NCBI GenBank assembly: GCA_934351445.1
Contig: CAKRIZ010000026.1
Span: forward strand, 1 to 29,998
Source of the DNA: an uncultured Eubacterium sp.
GTDB lineage: Bacteria > Bacillota > Clostridia > Lachnospirales > Lachnospiraceae
Length of the DNA stretch: 29,998 bases
Reading direction: 5' to 3'
In this document: in pieces, positions 6,670 to 16,300 of the stretch
Layout of the letters: every line of letters starts with the position of its first letter
Numbering within the stretch: the first letter of the stretch is position 1
The notes under the pieces: model-generated
Databases searched by the model: none
Seen by the model: the letters and a program-made list of their open reading frames with translations, nothing else
What the model was told of the DNA's origin: nothing
Translations under genes and position numbers: made by a program

Positions 6670-9600
6670 ATGCCCGAAAAAATGAAAACACCGACAAATG
6701 TATCATCGGGGAAAAGAGCACAGTTGGATTTTATCAAAGAACTTGGTGAGACAGGAGATGAGATCGAAAGAATCCGCAAGAGAAGAGCGATGCAATCGAG
6801 GCAACAGATAAAATATGATGGTCATCTGGAGAATGGTGAGGAACTTGAAGGGAGAATCGTCCGTGAAAGCATAGGCGAATTGTTAAGCGACTATGCGTAT
6901 AAAGCAAGAAAGGACGGCAACAAGATACGTGTATCAGGGGCATTGTTCAAGTTCAATCACAGTCAGATCGGAAGATTCGGACAAAAGACGATCTCAAAAA
7001 AGAAGGAAGCCGGGACAATATTCGCGTCATTGGACAAAGAAGGTCAGAAGACGCTCTATTTTGATCCGTTTCAATCACTTGCAGGAACGGATGCGATTAA
7101 CCGTGCCAAAAAGAGTAATAATGAGCAATTACTGCAGGATCTGATACAGAGAGTCGATACCAATGAACAACTCATATCCGAGAGTGATTTTGAAAAAAAA
7201 TATCTGACAGATGAAGGAAAAAAGGCAGCATTGCTGGGCTGGATGAGAAACAAATATGGGAACAAAGAGTATGAGACCGTTAACCTGACGAATGTGGCGC
7301 AGGAGGAACAGCCGTTGTCTGATGCAGCAGAGGATCAGATCGCACCGAGAGAACCGCAGCAGGACGATGGACACGTTAAAACAGAAAGCGAGAAAAAATA
7401 TGAAGAATCAATCAAAAAACTCGCACAGGCGTTTGGTCTGCAATATGACAGTGCAAAGGGATTTACCCCGGACTATCAGATGAAGGATGGGATGGAAAGT
7501 CCGAATGAATTTGAGGCAGTTGTCGCAGTAGAACCGCCTACGGATGTCTATGTGGATTATAACAAGCTGCTCACTGAGAAGAAGCCGTTTTTATTCTCGG
7601 GATGGAGAAAAAAGCCGGATTATGTGAAGATCCTCGATACAGTCATGAAAAAATCGGCTGCTTATGGGGAGATCGTGAGTAAAGGTGAGGCAGATGCATC
7701 AGCGTTAAATGTGAAATATAATCCGGATCTGGATCCGAATGTGATGCTATTGCGCGCACAGATCTTACATGGAATTGAGGATGAACAGGGGCACAGCTTT
7801 ATCCGCATGGTTGCAAAAACGGATGGTAATGCATACAGCAGCTACAGCTTTGGCTTCTGGCCGTTATATAATACCCCGGGTACGGGAGCTGTTACGGCCG
7901 GAGTCGTCAGGAATCCGGATCCGTATCATGATGACCCCGGCATTATAGAACGGAGGTTCAGTATCTCTTATGCGAACTATCTGCGGGCTGCGGCCAAGAT
8001 CCGTGGTGTGGTAGGCTCCGGCAGATCTTATTCGTTTCTGGGATACAACTGTACTTCTTTTGCAGCGGATATTGCCAAGGAGGCAGGTGTACCGATCAAG
8101 GATAAGGATTCGTCCGAAACGATGCAGACTTTCCGGTACCGGTCTGCCAGAATCGATTCACCGTATTCACTGGCTAAGTTTGTCCGTGCGGCAAATAAGC
8201 AAAAGGATCTGTCCAAGGAAGTCTATGCGCGTGAAAGCGCACTGGACAATGAGATGGATGCCCGTGTGAAAGCAGGGCTGGAGAATCTGTCGTTTATTGA
8301 ACAGACAGATAGGGATGCATTTAATACGATAAAAGATCTGATAGAAGCTGAGAAGAGCTACAGCCCAAACGGTCAGATGAAGCCGCAGCCTGAAATGGGA
8401 AAGGGCGGACGCGTTGTCAAAGATGACGTGAAGAAGTTTGTAGAAAATGCGGCTCTGGCCGGTTATATGGACAGTCTGACACAGAACCGGTTATTCCAGT
8501 TTGTCTGCGAATCATATGGAATGGAAGCGGAAAAGGATAAGGTGGCATTACAGATATTGGATTCTGTGATCAATTATGCGGACGTTAAGCTGGAGACGGT
8601 TGATCAACTGATGGATCAAGAGGTTGATCTCGATACCAAAGCTGAGGAGCAGCAGAATGCTACAGGTTTGACATATCAGGACGCAGATTCTGATAAGATA
8701 TCCCGAAAGCGTAAATTTAGAAATGCAAAAAGACGTGAACTGATGAATCAGGCATTTGGATACAGGACAGTTTCTGAGTTCTTAAAAGAGGTTGTGACGA
8801 ATCCCGAGGTATTGGCAGATACCATTGAAAAGATAGCAGATGCAGCCGGAACTGCAGAACAGACGAAAGATACGATCTATGACATAGGCTACAAAAACAT
8901 CGGTCAGTATTTCATCGGAATACGACAAAAGGTGGCACCGGCTGCTGCAGAACATGGTATATTTGACGAACAGGTATTCAGCAAATCAAGGTTAGATTTT
9001 GTCATTCAGGGCAATTTATATTATCAGGAACAGCTACGCAATATGGGAATTGTGGGGGCAGATAAGGATGCTTATGAAGAAAAACTCTTATCTGAGATCA
9101 TCAGGTATGTTGTAGAACAAAAGGATAAGGGTTATATCTTCCGTCAGAAAAATACGGATCGACAGACTGCCGGTCTGGTAAATGTTGTGAATGCCACAGA
9201 CCAGTTCCGGAAGTTATCGATGCTGCTGTCTGATGATGAAGTAATGAATCAGATCATTAATACCTGCAGATCAGAAGACAAATTGAAAACGGCGGTAAAT
9301 AATGGCTTGAAGATGCCGGAAACGTCAGAGACCCAGATGACGACAGAGACCCGGGAACAGGTAACGGGCAGTTATGCAGTCGGATCCTATGACTTTATGG
9401 ATGTGTATAATAGTTTCGGAGAGTTTGATAGGATCGGGCTGCTCGAGACAGCAATAGAGAGCTTCAGGGACGCTATCCTGCTTCCGATCTATTACTCATA
9501 TCTGCCGGAGAAGCGGGGATCGATAGATAGTTTCCTGTCGATGAATTCAGCAATTGAAGACTATAAGCTGCCGCTACTGGTGTCAGCTCTGGCAGATAGC

Positions 9601-9840
9601 TTTATCGGTGCAGGAAACTACCTTAGTAATTGGGATGGTAGATTAGATGCTGATCATGACACATTTTTCAAGACATTTTTCGAGGAAGCGTTTGGATTGT
9701 CTGAAAGTGATAAACATCTGTTCAGAGATCAGGAGACGACAGAGCAAAACCGCGATCGCTGGGAAAGCAACAAGGATGGCATCAGGGATCGTTTTGAAGG
9801 AATGAGGGCATGCCTGAGAGATCTGGAAATTTACGTTTAG
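6670..9840 (+). CDS. Large protein with permuted papain-like (NlpC/P60-type) hydrolase domain, candidate effector
   Basis: This 1056-aa protein has no signal peptide or membrane helix. In the middle, QGHSFIR (His375), then YSFGFWPLYNTPG, then GYNCTSFAADIAKEAGVPI (Cys461) follow the pattern of permuted papain-like/NlpC-P60 hydrolases, where a Gly-His motif precedes an Asn-Cys motif. Such domains in bacterial toxins cut peptide, isopeptide or acyl bonds. The flanks (1-340 and 500-1056) are polar, mostly helical and unrecognised; 215-260 is acidic and Gln-rich, a likely linker. The start at 6670 follows AAAGGAGA. It is the first gene of a tight cluster, 40 bases before an AAA+ ATPase. I infer an intracellular or machine-delivered effector. 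The substrate is unknown, and the fold assignment rests on motifs only. Confidence 0.7.
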   Translation: MPEKMKTPTNVSSGKRAQLDFIKELGETGDEIERIRKRRAMQSRQQIKYDGHLENGEELEGRIVRESIGELLSDYAYKARKDGNKIRVSGALFKFNHSQIGRFGQKTISKKKEAGTIFASLDKEGQKTLYFDPFQSLAGTDAINRAKKSNNEQLLQDLIQRVDTNEQLISESDFEKKYLTDEGKKAALLGWMRNKYGNKEYETVNLTNVAQEEQPLSDAAEDQIAPREPQQDDGHVKTESEKKYEESIKKLAQAFGLQYDSAKGFTPDYQMKDGMESPNEFEAVVAVEPPTDVYVDYNKLLTEKKPFLFSGWRKKPDYVKILDTVMKKSAAYGEIVSKGEADASALNVKYNPDLDPNVMLLRAQILHGIEDEQGHSFIRMVAKTDGNAYSSYSFGFWPLYNTPGTGAVTAGVVRNPDPYHDDPGIIERRFSISYANYLRAAAKIRGVVGSGRSYSFLGYNCTSFAADIAKEAGVPIKDKDSSETMQTFRYRSARIDSPYSLAKFVRAANKQKDLSKEVYARESALDNEMDARVKAGLENLSFIEQTDRDAFNTIKDLIEAEKSYSPNGQMKPQPEMGKGGRVVKDDVKKFVENAALAGYMDSLTQNRLFQFVCESYGMEAEKDKVALQILDSVINYADVKLETVDQLMDQEVDLDTKAEEQQNATGLTYQDADSDKISRKRKFRNAKRRELMNQAFGYRTVSEFLKEVVTNPEVLADTIEKIADAAGTAEQTKDTIYDIGYKNIGQYFIGIRQKVAPAAAEHGIFDEQVFSKSRLDFVIQGNLYYQEQLRNMGIVGADKDAYEEKLLSEIIRYVVEQKDKGYIFRQKNTDRQTAGLVNVVNATDQFRKLSMLLSDDEVMNQIINTCRSEDKLKTAVNNGLKMPETSETQMTTETREQVTGSYAVGSYDFMDVYNSFGEFDRIGLLETAIESFRDAILLPIYYSYLPEKRGSIDSFLSMNSAIEDYKLPLLVSALADSFIGAGNYLSNWDGRLDADHDTFFKTFFEEAFGLSESDKHLFRDQETTEQNRDRWESNKDGIRDRFEGMRACLRDLEIYV

Positions 9841-9880
9841 GATTTTTGACAGATTTTAAGAACAGAGAAGGAATGGGCAC

Positions 9881-11980
9881 ATGAAACTGGAATACAGTAA
9901 TTATTTTGACAGAAGTGAATACGGACTGCCGTATGATTCCGGGCTGGAGGAGACCTATGGGTATCTCAGGTGGCTGGATCTGTTTCTGGATAGCTATCTC
10001 CTGTCCGGCAATGAGAACGCACAGGAGACGGCTGCAGATATCAGGGAGTGGCTGATCCGGGGAGAAGAGTATCTCAAGTCCCGGTGCAAGGCATCTATGG
10101 GTATGCCGATGGAACTGCGCGGAGGGATCAGCCTGTCAAATCTGGCAGCAGAGTTTGGATTGTTCGGTTTCTCGTTCTTCTGCCTGCTGCTGGCAGCTGC
10201 ACCGGAGCTGGATACAAGATATGTGCAGATCTATCAGACATTGCAGGAGAAATACGGCGGAGCGGGATGTGCGACGTTTGAACTGGCTCTGCGGCTGTAT
10301 GCCATGTATGCAGGCGAGAAAGAATTTGATAATGTTCCGCAGCAGATGCAGGCAGTAAAAAACAGCTTTTTATTTCTGATCAGCAAGGCCGAGAGAACCG
10401 GTTCCGGGCTGCTGGATGGGTTTGTGCTATCCGCTCAGGCAGTTCTGCTGATCCGGGGAGATGCCACAATGCCGCGGACGTTGTGGCCGCTGTGCATGGA
10501 ATCGGACGCTGATTATCTGCCGGAGATGATCGATGACAGAGGATATCTTGCAAAGCTGCAGGAAGTCCTGTCATTTCAGAACGAAGGATTGATACAGATT
10601 GTGGGAAAACCTCTATGCGGAAAGAAGCTGCTGATCGCGTCTGCGCTGGAACAGACGCCCGCCTTATTTGTGGAGCTGCCGCGGTTAAATGGACTGGATG
10701 CGAAGCACAGAGCCGGTGTATTAAATGAGATACTGGTCAGATGCCGGCTGCTGCATGCGCAGCTTGTCTTACTGCATGCCGATCTCCCGGAGGACGCGTA
10801 TGTAGAAGTCACGACGCTGATGGATCTGTGTCTGCAAGTTGTTGACCGTGTCATACTGACATCGGAGGGAACCGCCGGCACGATCCGGTTGGCAGAGTCT
10901 TATGATTATTATCTGCTAGAGATGGAGACACCGACGTTAAAGGACCGCATCCGGCTGTGGAAATATTTCGGCGGGGAATATGGACTGGCGGAGAGTGTTG
11001 ATCCGGAGGCGTATGCGGATCAGTATAATTTTACTGCCGGACAGATCGAAAAGGTGTGCATGCTGGCCGATAAACAGCGCCTCGCAGAGAAAAAGGAGAA
11101 GATTACCGATGAACTGCTCCGGAGAGCGATCCGCATGCTGCTGCCAAGGGATATCGAAAAATTGGCGACAAAGATCGAACCGAAATTTACATTTGCTGAT
11201 GTCCGTATGGATGAGCGGCAGAAGGACACACTGAAGCTGGCGTGCAGCCGGATGAAGTACCGCAACCGTGTGAATGATGAGTGGGGATTTGGGCAGAAGG
11301 TGACCTATGGCAGAGGCGTGAGTGTTCTGTTGTATGGACCTCCCGGCACGGGTAAGACGATGTCGGCACAGGCGATTGCCAATGAGCTGGGAATGGAGTT
11401 GTACCGTGTGGATCTCTCGCAGCTTGTAGATAAGTATATCGGTGAGACGGAAAAAAATTTGAACCGGGTGTTTGACTGCGCCAAGGACGGGAACTTTATC
11501 CTGTTTTTTGACGAGGCAGATGCTTTGTTTGCCAAGAGAACCGAGATATCCAGCTCGAATGATAAATATGCAAATAACGAGGTCGCATTCCTGCTGCAGA
11601 AGATCGAGGAATTCGATGGTTTTATCATATTGGCAACAAATGTGTACAGCAATTTTGATTCGGCATTTATCCGAAGGATCACCTATTGTATCCTGCTGGA
11701 AAAGCCACAGCCGCAGACGCGGGTCGAGATGCTGCGGGGTATGCTGCCGCCGCAGACACCGGTCGATCCGAATCTCCAGTTGGAAAATATGGCGAATAAT
11801 TTTGAACTGACAGGCAGTGAGATGAAATCTGTGTTATACGGTGCGGCATTTATTGCAATCAGTCATAATGAAAGTCTCTCAGACCGGCATATCATCAGTT
11901 CGCTGAGCTATGTGCTGTCTAAGACGAACCGGCTGATGACGGAATTTGAGGTCAGCAGGAAATACTATGCCAAACCGTAG
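9881..11980 (+). CDS. Two-domain AAA+ ATPase resembling eCIS (Afp15-type) ATPases
   Basis: This 699-aa cytoplasmic ATPase has a helical N-terminal region (1-230). A first AAA module follows with a deviant P-loop, GKPLCGKK at 242-249 (Lys where Thr/Ser belongs), and no clear Walker B. The second module is intact: Walker A GPPGTGKT at 486-493, Walker B FFDEAD with Asp544 and Glu545, and arginines in AFIRRITY near the expected arginine finger. The C-terminal helical lid (FELTGSEMKSVLYGAAFIA, then SYVLSKTNRLM) resembles the ATPases encoded at the end of extracellular contractile injection system loci, such as Afp15. Those are thought to aid particle assembly, disassembly or cargo handling. No sheath or tube gene is in this window, so the eCIS link is inference; a generic Cdc48-like ATPase is the alternative. 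Confidence 0.75.
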   Translation: MKLEYSNYFDRSEYGLPYDSGLEETYGYLRWLDLFLDSYLLSGNENAQETAADIREWLIRGEEYLKSRCKASMGMPMELRGGISLSNLAAEFGLFGFSFFCLLLAAAPELDTRYVQIYQTLQEKYGGAGCATFELALRLYAMYAGEKEFDNVPQQMQAVKNSFLFLISKAERTGSGLLDGFVLSAQAVLLIRGDATMPRTLWPLCMESDADYLPEMIDDRGYLAKLQEVLSFQNEGLIQIVGKPLCGKKLLIASALEQTPALFVELPRLNGLDAKHRAGVLNEILVRCRLLHAQLVLLHADLPEDAYVEVTTLMDLCLQVVDRVILTSEGTAGTIRLAESYDYYLLEMETPTLKDRIRLWKYFGGEYGLAESVDPEAYADQYNFTAGQIEKVCMLADKQRLAEKKEKITDELLRRAIRMLLPRDIEKLATKIEPKFTFADVRMDERQKDTLKLACSRMKYRNRVNDEWGFGQKVTYGRGVSVLLYGPPGTGKTMSAQAIANELGMELYRVDLSQLVDKYIGETEKNLNRVFDCAKDGNFILFFDEADALFAKRTEISSSNDKYANNEVAFLLQKIEEFDGFIILATNVYSNFDSAFIRRITYCILLEKPQPQTRVEMLRGMLPPQTPVDPNLQLENMANNFELTGSEMKSVLYGAAFIAISHNESLSDRHIISSLSYVLSKTNRLMTEFEVSRKYYAKP

Positions 11981-12019
11981 TGTTGTACAATTACAGTATG
12001 GAAAAAGGGGAACTGACGA

Positions 12020-13381
12020 ATGATGATAAGAACCGCTCAACTGCGGAGGATGAATGAGCATTATGACGATGGGAAAAACGGCATCGTTCTATTGTATGGG
12101 CGGGACGGCTGCGAAAAGGAGGCATTGCTGCGTGTCTATCTGCAGGATAAGAAACATTTTTACTACCGGGCACGTGCAGCTTCCGCAACAGAGCAGTATC
12201 GTCAGATGGCGGCGCAGATCGAAGCGGTCTATGACGTCAGGCTGACAAAGGGGACTTATAACGAGATCTTTACGCGTATCAAGAGTGGCGATGCGAGCAA
12301 GTTAGTTGTTGTCATCGATGAATTTCAGCAGATTGTAAAAAAAGATCCGGATTTTTTGACCGCGATTCTCCGCTTAAAAGAAAAACGGCTCTATCCGGGA
12401 CCGGTACAGATCATCCTTGCCAGCAGTGATCTGGCATGGATGGAACAGAACAGGGAGAAACATCTGGGTGTGTTCGCGGACAGGCAGATGCTCACGATCA
12501 AGCTGGAGAATCTGTCCTTTCTGGATGTCGTGCGAATCTTTCAAAGCCTGTCCGTAGCAGAAACCGTGCGCATCTATGGCGTGATCGGGGGTGTTTCCTC
12601 TTATGTCAGCAGATGGAGTGCGAAGCTGGATTTCAAAACGAATGTCTGTAGGCATATTTTATCGCCCTACGGTTATCTGCATGGTGAGGCGGAGCGGTAT
12701 CTGTCCCTGCATTTGAGGGAGTTAGCCGTCTATGAGACGATACTCGCCGCGATCGCGGCGGGACACCGCAAACTGAATGATCTGTATGATCTGACGGGAT
12801 TTTCACGTGCCAAGATCTCAGTTTATCTGCGCAGTCTCATGGAGATTGATGTGATCGAAAAGGCAGAGTCCTTTGAGACCGGCGGCGTGCGAAATACACA
12901 GAAAGGATTGTATCAGATCAGAGATCCTTTGATCAATTTCTGGTTCCGGTTTATCTATCCGCATTTGTCAGAAGTGTATATGCTGGGAGCAGAGGAATTT
13001 TACGACCAATATATTGCACCGGAGATCGAAACCTACATGAACCGCTATTTTGTGCAGGTGTGCGGAGAATATCTCGCACTGATGAGCCGGGTGCATAAGC
13101 TGCCAATCGAGCTGACCAAACAGGGCACATGGATTGGAAAGCAGGGAACGATCGATATCGTGGCACAGGATGCTGTGCGAAATACGATCGTAGGCTGCTG
13201 CAACTGGTCGAAGCCGGCGATGACGGCCGCAGATATCAGGGAGCTGCTGCAGACGCTCAAAAAGGCGAGACTGTCACCGCAGCAGATCTATCTGTTCACG
13301 GCAACAGAGTTCGATGCGGAACTCACTGCCTGGGCAGATCAGGATGAACGTCTGATACCGATCGATATGAAACAGTTATAA
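12020..13381 (+). CDS. DUF234-type ATPase with degenerate P-loop and nuclease motifs
   Basis: This 453-aa protein has the layout of 'archaeal-type' AAA ATPases with a C-terminal DUF234 domain: NTPase at about 15-200, a winged helix at about 240-295 (LNDLYDLTGFSRAKISVYL), then RDPLINFWFRFIYP and a PD-(D/E)XK-like end. Walker B is intact (VVVIDEFQ). The P-loop is broken, because GRDGCEKE at 27-34 has Glu where Gly32 and Thr/Ser34 belong. The nuclease-like motif keeps Asp379 but reads GCCNW at 392-396 where relatives have GECKW. It is therefore probably non-catalytic and may act by binding. It lies 39 bases after the AAA+ ATPase gene and 17 before topB. The family is fairly sure; the role is unknown. 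Confidence 0.75.
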   Translation: MMIRTAQLRRMNEHYDDGKNGIVLLYGRDGCEKEALLRVYLQDKKHFYYRARAASATEQYRQMAAQIEAVYDVRLTKGTYNEIFTRIKSGDASKLVVVIDEFQQIVKKDPDFLTAILRLKEKRLYPGPVQIILASSDLAWMEQNREKHLGVFADRQMLTIKLENLSFLDVVRIFQSLSVAETVRIYGVIGGVSSYVSRWSAKLDFKTNVCRHILSPYGYLHGEAERYLSLHLRELAVYETILAAIAAGHRKLNDLYDLTGFSRAKISVYLRSLMEIDVIEKAESFETGGVRNTQKGLYQIRDPLINFWFRFIYPHLSEVYMLGAEEFYDQYIAPEIETYMNRYFVQVCGEYLALMSRVHKLPIELTKQGTWIGKQGTIDIVAQDAVRNTIVGCCNWSKPAMTAADIRELLQTLKKARLSPQQIYLFTATEFDAELTAWADQDERLIPIDMKQL

Positions 13382-13398
13382 GCAATAAAGGAAGTACT

Positions 13399-15519
13399 AT
13401 GTCAAAATCATTATATATCGCAGAGAAGCCGAGTGTCGCACAGGAATTTGCCAAGGCGCTCGGACTCAATATGAAGCGCTACGACGGTTATCAGGAATCA
13501 GAAGAGGCGATTGTGACCTGGTGTGTCGGGCATCTTGTAACGATGAGTTATCCGGAGGCTTACGATGAAAAATATAAAAAATGGTCGCTGGCGACCCTGC
13601 CTTTTATCCCGCAGGAGTTCAAATATGAGGTGATCGGATCATCGGCAAAGCAGTACCGGATCGTAGCGGGACTTTTAAACCGGCCGGATGTGGGCTGCAT
13701 CTATGTATGTACGGACTCCGGACGGGAAGGAGAGTATATCTATCGTCTGGTGGAACAGATGGCGGGAGTGAAAAACAAGGAGCGCCGCCGCGTCTGGATC
13801 GATTCCCAGACAGAGGAGGAGATCCTGCGCGGTATCCGCGAGGCAAAGGATCTCTCGGAGTACGATAACCTGTGTGCGAGTGCATATCTGCGCGCCAAGG
13901 AAGATTATCTGATGGGTATCAATTTTTCGAGACTGCTGACGCTGCGCTATGGCAATGCAGTGGCCAACTACCTGCATGAGCGCTATGCAGTCATCTCGGT
14001 CGGACGGGTGATGACCTGTGTGCTCGGTATGGTTGTGCGCAGGGAGCGTGAGATCCGCGCATTTGAAAAGACACCGTTTTACCGTGTGCTCGGCAGAATC
14101 TCGTTAGACGGGGCGCCGATCGACGGCGAGTGGAAGGCAGTCGAAGGATCAGCTTACTATGAGTCACCGAAGCTGTATAAAGAAAATGGCTTTAAGCAGC
14201 GGGAAGATGCGCAGGAACTGATCCGTGTGCTCTCGCAGACCGATCCACAGATGGCGACGGTCGTCTCTGTCGAGAAGAAAAAAGAGACAAAAAATGCGCC
14301 GCTATTGTTCAACCTTGCGGAGCTGCAGAATATCTGCTCCAAATTCTTCAAGATCAGTCCGGATCAGACCTTGCAGATCATCCAGGAACTGTATGAGAAA
14401 AAGCTGGTCACCTATCCGCGAACGGATGCGCGTGTGCTCTCGACTGCGGTCGCCAAGGAGATACATAAAAATATCGGCGGATTGAAAAATATCCCCGGTG
14501 TCCGCGCGTTCGCCGAGGAGGTCCTTGCAAATGGCACCTATAAAAATATCGCAAAGACACGCTACACGAATGATAAGCAGATCACCGATCACTACGCGGT
14601 CATACCGACCGGACAGGGTATGGGTGCGTTAAAGTCGCTCAGTGAATTGTCCATGAAGGTGTATGAGGTGATTGTGCGCAGATTCTTAGCAATCTTTTAC
14701 CCGCCCGCAGTCTATCAGAAGGTTGGTCTGGTGATACAGATCGGGAACGAGAAGTTTTTTGCGAACTTTAAAGTTCTGAGAGATCCCGGATATCTGAAGG
14801 TGATGGAGTATTCCTTTTTTAAAAAGAAGTCTGCATCCGGCGCTTCTGCGCAGGGGGATGATGCGGATGGGCAGACATCAGGCAATACAGACAGTGAAGA
14901 ACAGGAGATCTCGGATGAACATCTGCTGGAGCTGGTCGCAAACCTGAAAAAGGGTGTGCAGATCCCGGTAGACGGATATGAGATCAAGGAGGGCGAGACA
15001 TCGCCGCCGAAACGCTATACATCTGGTTCCATGGTGCTTGCGATGGAGAATGCGGGACAGCTCATTGAGGATGAGGAGCTGCGTGCACAGATCAAGGGCA
15101 GCGGGATCGGTACGAGTGCGACGCGTGCCGAGATCATCGCCAAGCTTGTGAAAAACAAATATCTGGCATTAAACAAAAAGACGCAGGTCATCACGCCGAC
15201 ACTGATGGGGGAGATGATCTATGATGTTGTGAACGTATCGATCCGCTCCCTGCTCAATCCGGAGCTGACGGCAAGCTGGGAAAAGGGACTGACCTATGTC
15301 GCAGAGGGCAGTATCACGTCGGATGAATATATGCATAAGCTCGACCATTTTATCCGGTCGCGCACGGATGCTGTGATGCAGACGAATCATCAGTATGCAT
15401 TGCGCCGGTATTTTGACGCGGCAGCGCCATATTATAAGCCAAAGAGCACACGGCAGACGAGCAGATCGGGGACAAAAAAACAGACAAAACCGGCTGCAAA
15501 ACCGGCTGCTAAATCATAA
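13399..15519 (+). CDS. topB: DNA topoisomerase III (type IA)
   Basis: This 706-aa enzyme relaxes negatively supercoiled DNA and decatenates replication or recombination intermediates. The TOPRIM domain starts at SLYIAEKPSVAQEFA, with the acidic TDSGREGEYIYR near 110. The catalytic tyrosine is Tyr339 in LVTYPRTDA, and GIGTSATRAEII lies near 570. The tail has no zinc-finger cysteines and ends in a Lys/Ala/Pro-rich stretch, as in many Firmicutes TopB proteins. The start follows AAAGGAAG at 13387-13394, 17 bases after the previous stop. TopB is common on conjugative elements, but no relaxase or type IV secretion gene is seen here. Its place in this cluster is unexplained. Confidence 0.95.
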   Translation: MSKSLYIAEKPSVAQEFAKALGLNMKRYDGYQESEEAIVTWCVGHLVTMSYPEAYDEKYKKWSLATLPFIPQEFKYEVIGSSAKQYRIVAGLLNRPDVGCIYVCTDSGREGEYIYRLVEQMAGVKNKERRRVWIDSQTEEEILRGIREAKDLSEYDNLCASAYLRAKEDYLMGINFSRLLTLRYGNAVANYLHERYAVISVGRVMTCVLGMVVRREREIRAFEKTPFYRVLGRISLDGAPIDGEWKAVEGSAYYESPKLYKENGFKQREDAQELIRVLSQTDPQMATVVSVEKKKETKNAPLLFNLAELQNICSKFFKISPDQTLQIIQELYEKKLVTYPRTDARVLSTAVAKEIHKNIGGLKNIPGVRAFAEEVLANGTYKNIAKTRYTNDKQITDHYAVIPTGQGMGALKSLSELSMKVYEVIVRRFLAIFYPPAVYQKVGLVIQIGNEKFFANFKVLRDPGYLKVMEYSFFKKKSASGASAQGDDADGQTSGNTDSEEQEISDEHLLELVANLKKGVQIPVDGYEIKEGETSPPKRYTSGSMVLAMENAGQLIEDEELRAQIKGSGIGTSATRAEIIAKLVKNKYLALNKKTQVITPTLMGEMIYDVVNVSIRSLLNPELTASWEKGLTYVAEGSITSDEYMHKLDHFIRSRTDAVMQTNHQYALRRYFDAAAPYYKPKSTRQTSRSGTKKQTKPAAKPAAKS

Positions 15520-15541
15520 AAACAGTAAGGAGTATAAAAAC

Positions 15542-16213
15542 ATGAAACAGTGTAAAATCAGTGAATTATATGATCTGTCACAGACGATCGCAGGAGATTA
15601 TTTGGCGCAGTTTACCTATCCGTGGGAGGCGTTGGATGGAATCAGCGACATGATCCGCAAACTAGGTCCGACGCTCGATCCTGCGATCTATGAAAAGCGC
15701 GGCGAGGATATCTGGGTCGCAAAATCCGCAAAGGTCGCACCGACCGCATGCCTGAACGGTCCACTCATTATAGATGAGGAAGCGGAGATCCGCCACTGTG
15801 CGTTTATCCGTGGTTCGGCAGTCGTCGGAAAAGGATCTGTAGTAGGAAATTCCACAGAGATCAAAAACGACATTATCTTTAACAGTGTACAGGTGCCGCA
15901 TTATAACTATGTCGGCGATTCGATCTTAGGGTATAAGTCGCATATGGGAGCGGGTTCGATTACGTCAAATGTCAAATCCGATAAATCTCTGGTCGTTGTC
16001 AAAGATGGAACAGAACAGATCGCGACCGGCCGCAAAAAATTTGGCGCGATGCTGGGCGACTATGTAGAGGTCGGATGCAACAGCGTCCTCAATCCTGGTA
16101 CGGTCATCGGCAGTCATACCAATATCTATCCGCTGTCGAGTGTCCGTGGTGTGATCCCGGCACATAGTATATACAAGAAGCAGGGAGAGATTGCAGGAAA
16201 GAGAGAAGAATAA
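15542..16213 (+). CDS. Left-handed beta-helix (hexapeptide-repeat) protein, GlmU C-domain-like
   Basis: This 223-aa protein starts at 15542 after TAAGGAG (15526-15532), not at earlier in-frame codons inside topB. From about residue 65 it shows imperfect hexapeptide repeats typical of left-handed beta-helix acyltransferases (AKVAPTACLNGPLIID, then AEIRHCAFIRG, VVGKGSVVGN and VEVGCNSVLNPG). The pattern resembles the acetyltransferase half of GlmU, and such proteins are often called UDP-GlcNAc pyrophosphorylase-related. No nucleotidyltransferase domain is present; the first 60 residues are helical. It may acetylate a sugar nucleotide or act as a small acyltransferase. It is co-directional with topB after a 22-base gap and may be co-transcribed. 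Confidence 0.8.
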   Translation: MKQCKISELYDLSQTIAGDYLAQFTYPWEALDGISDMIRKLGPTLDPAIYEKRGEDIWVAKSAKVAPTACLNGPLIIDEEAEIRHCAFIRGSAVVGKGSVVGNSTEIKNDIIFNSVQVPHYNYVGDSILGYKSHMGAGSITSNVKSDKSLVVVKDGTEQIATGRKKFGAMLGDYVEVGCNSVLNPGTVIGSHTNIYPLSSVRGVIPAHSIYKKQGEIAGKREE

Positions 16214-16300
16214 GCAGCAAAAGGAAGTGTGTTTCTAAGGGGGAGAAACAGCTGCGCCGGATGGCTGCAGAAATCACAGAAAGGATAGGAGGCATTTTGA

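Noticed and set aside
13399..15519. topB as a sign of an integrative conjugative element
   Set aside because: No relaxase, coupling protein, type IV secretion gene, integrase or attachment site is visible in the window.
15395..15541. Upstream extension of the beta-helix protein
   Set aside because: It lies inside topB in another frame; the site TAAGGAG before 15542 gives a normal start.
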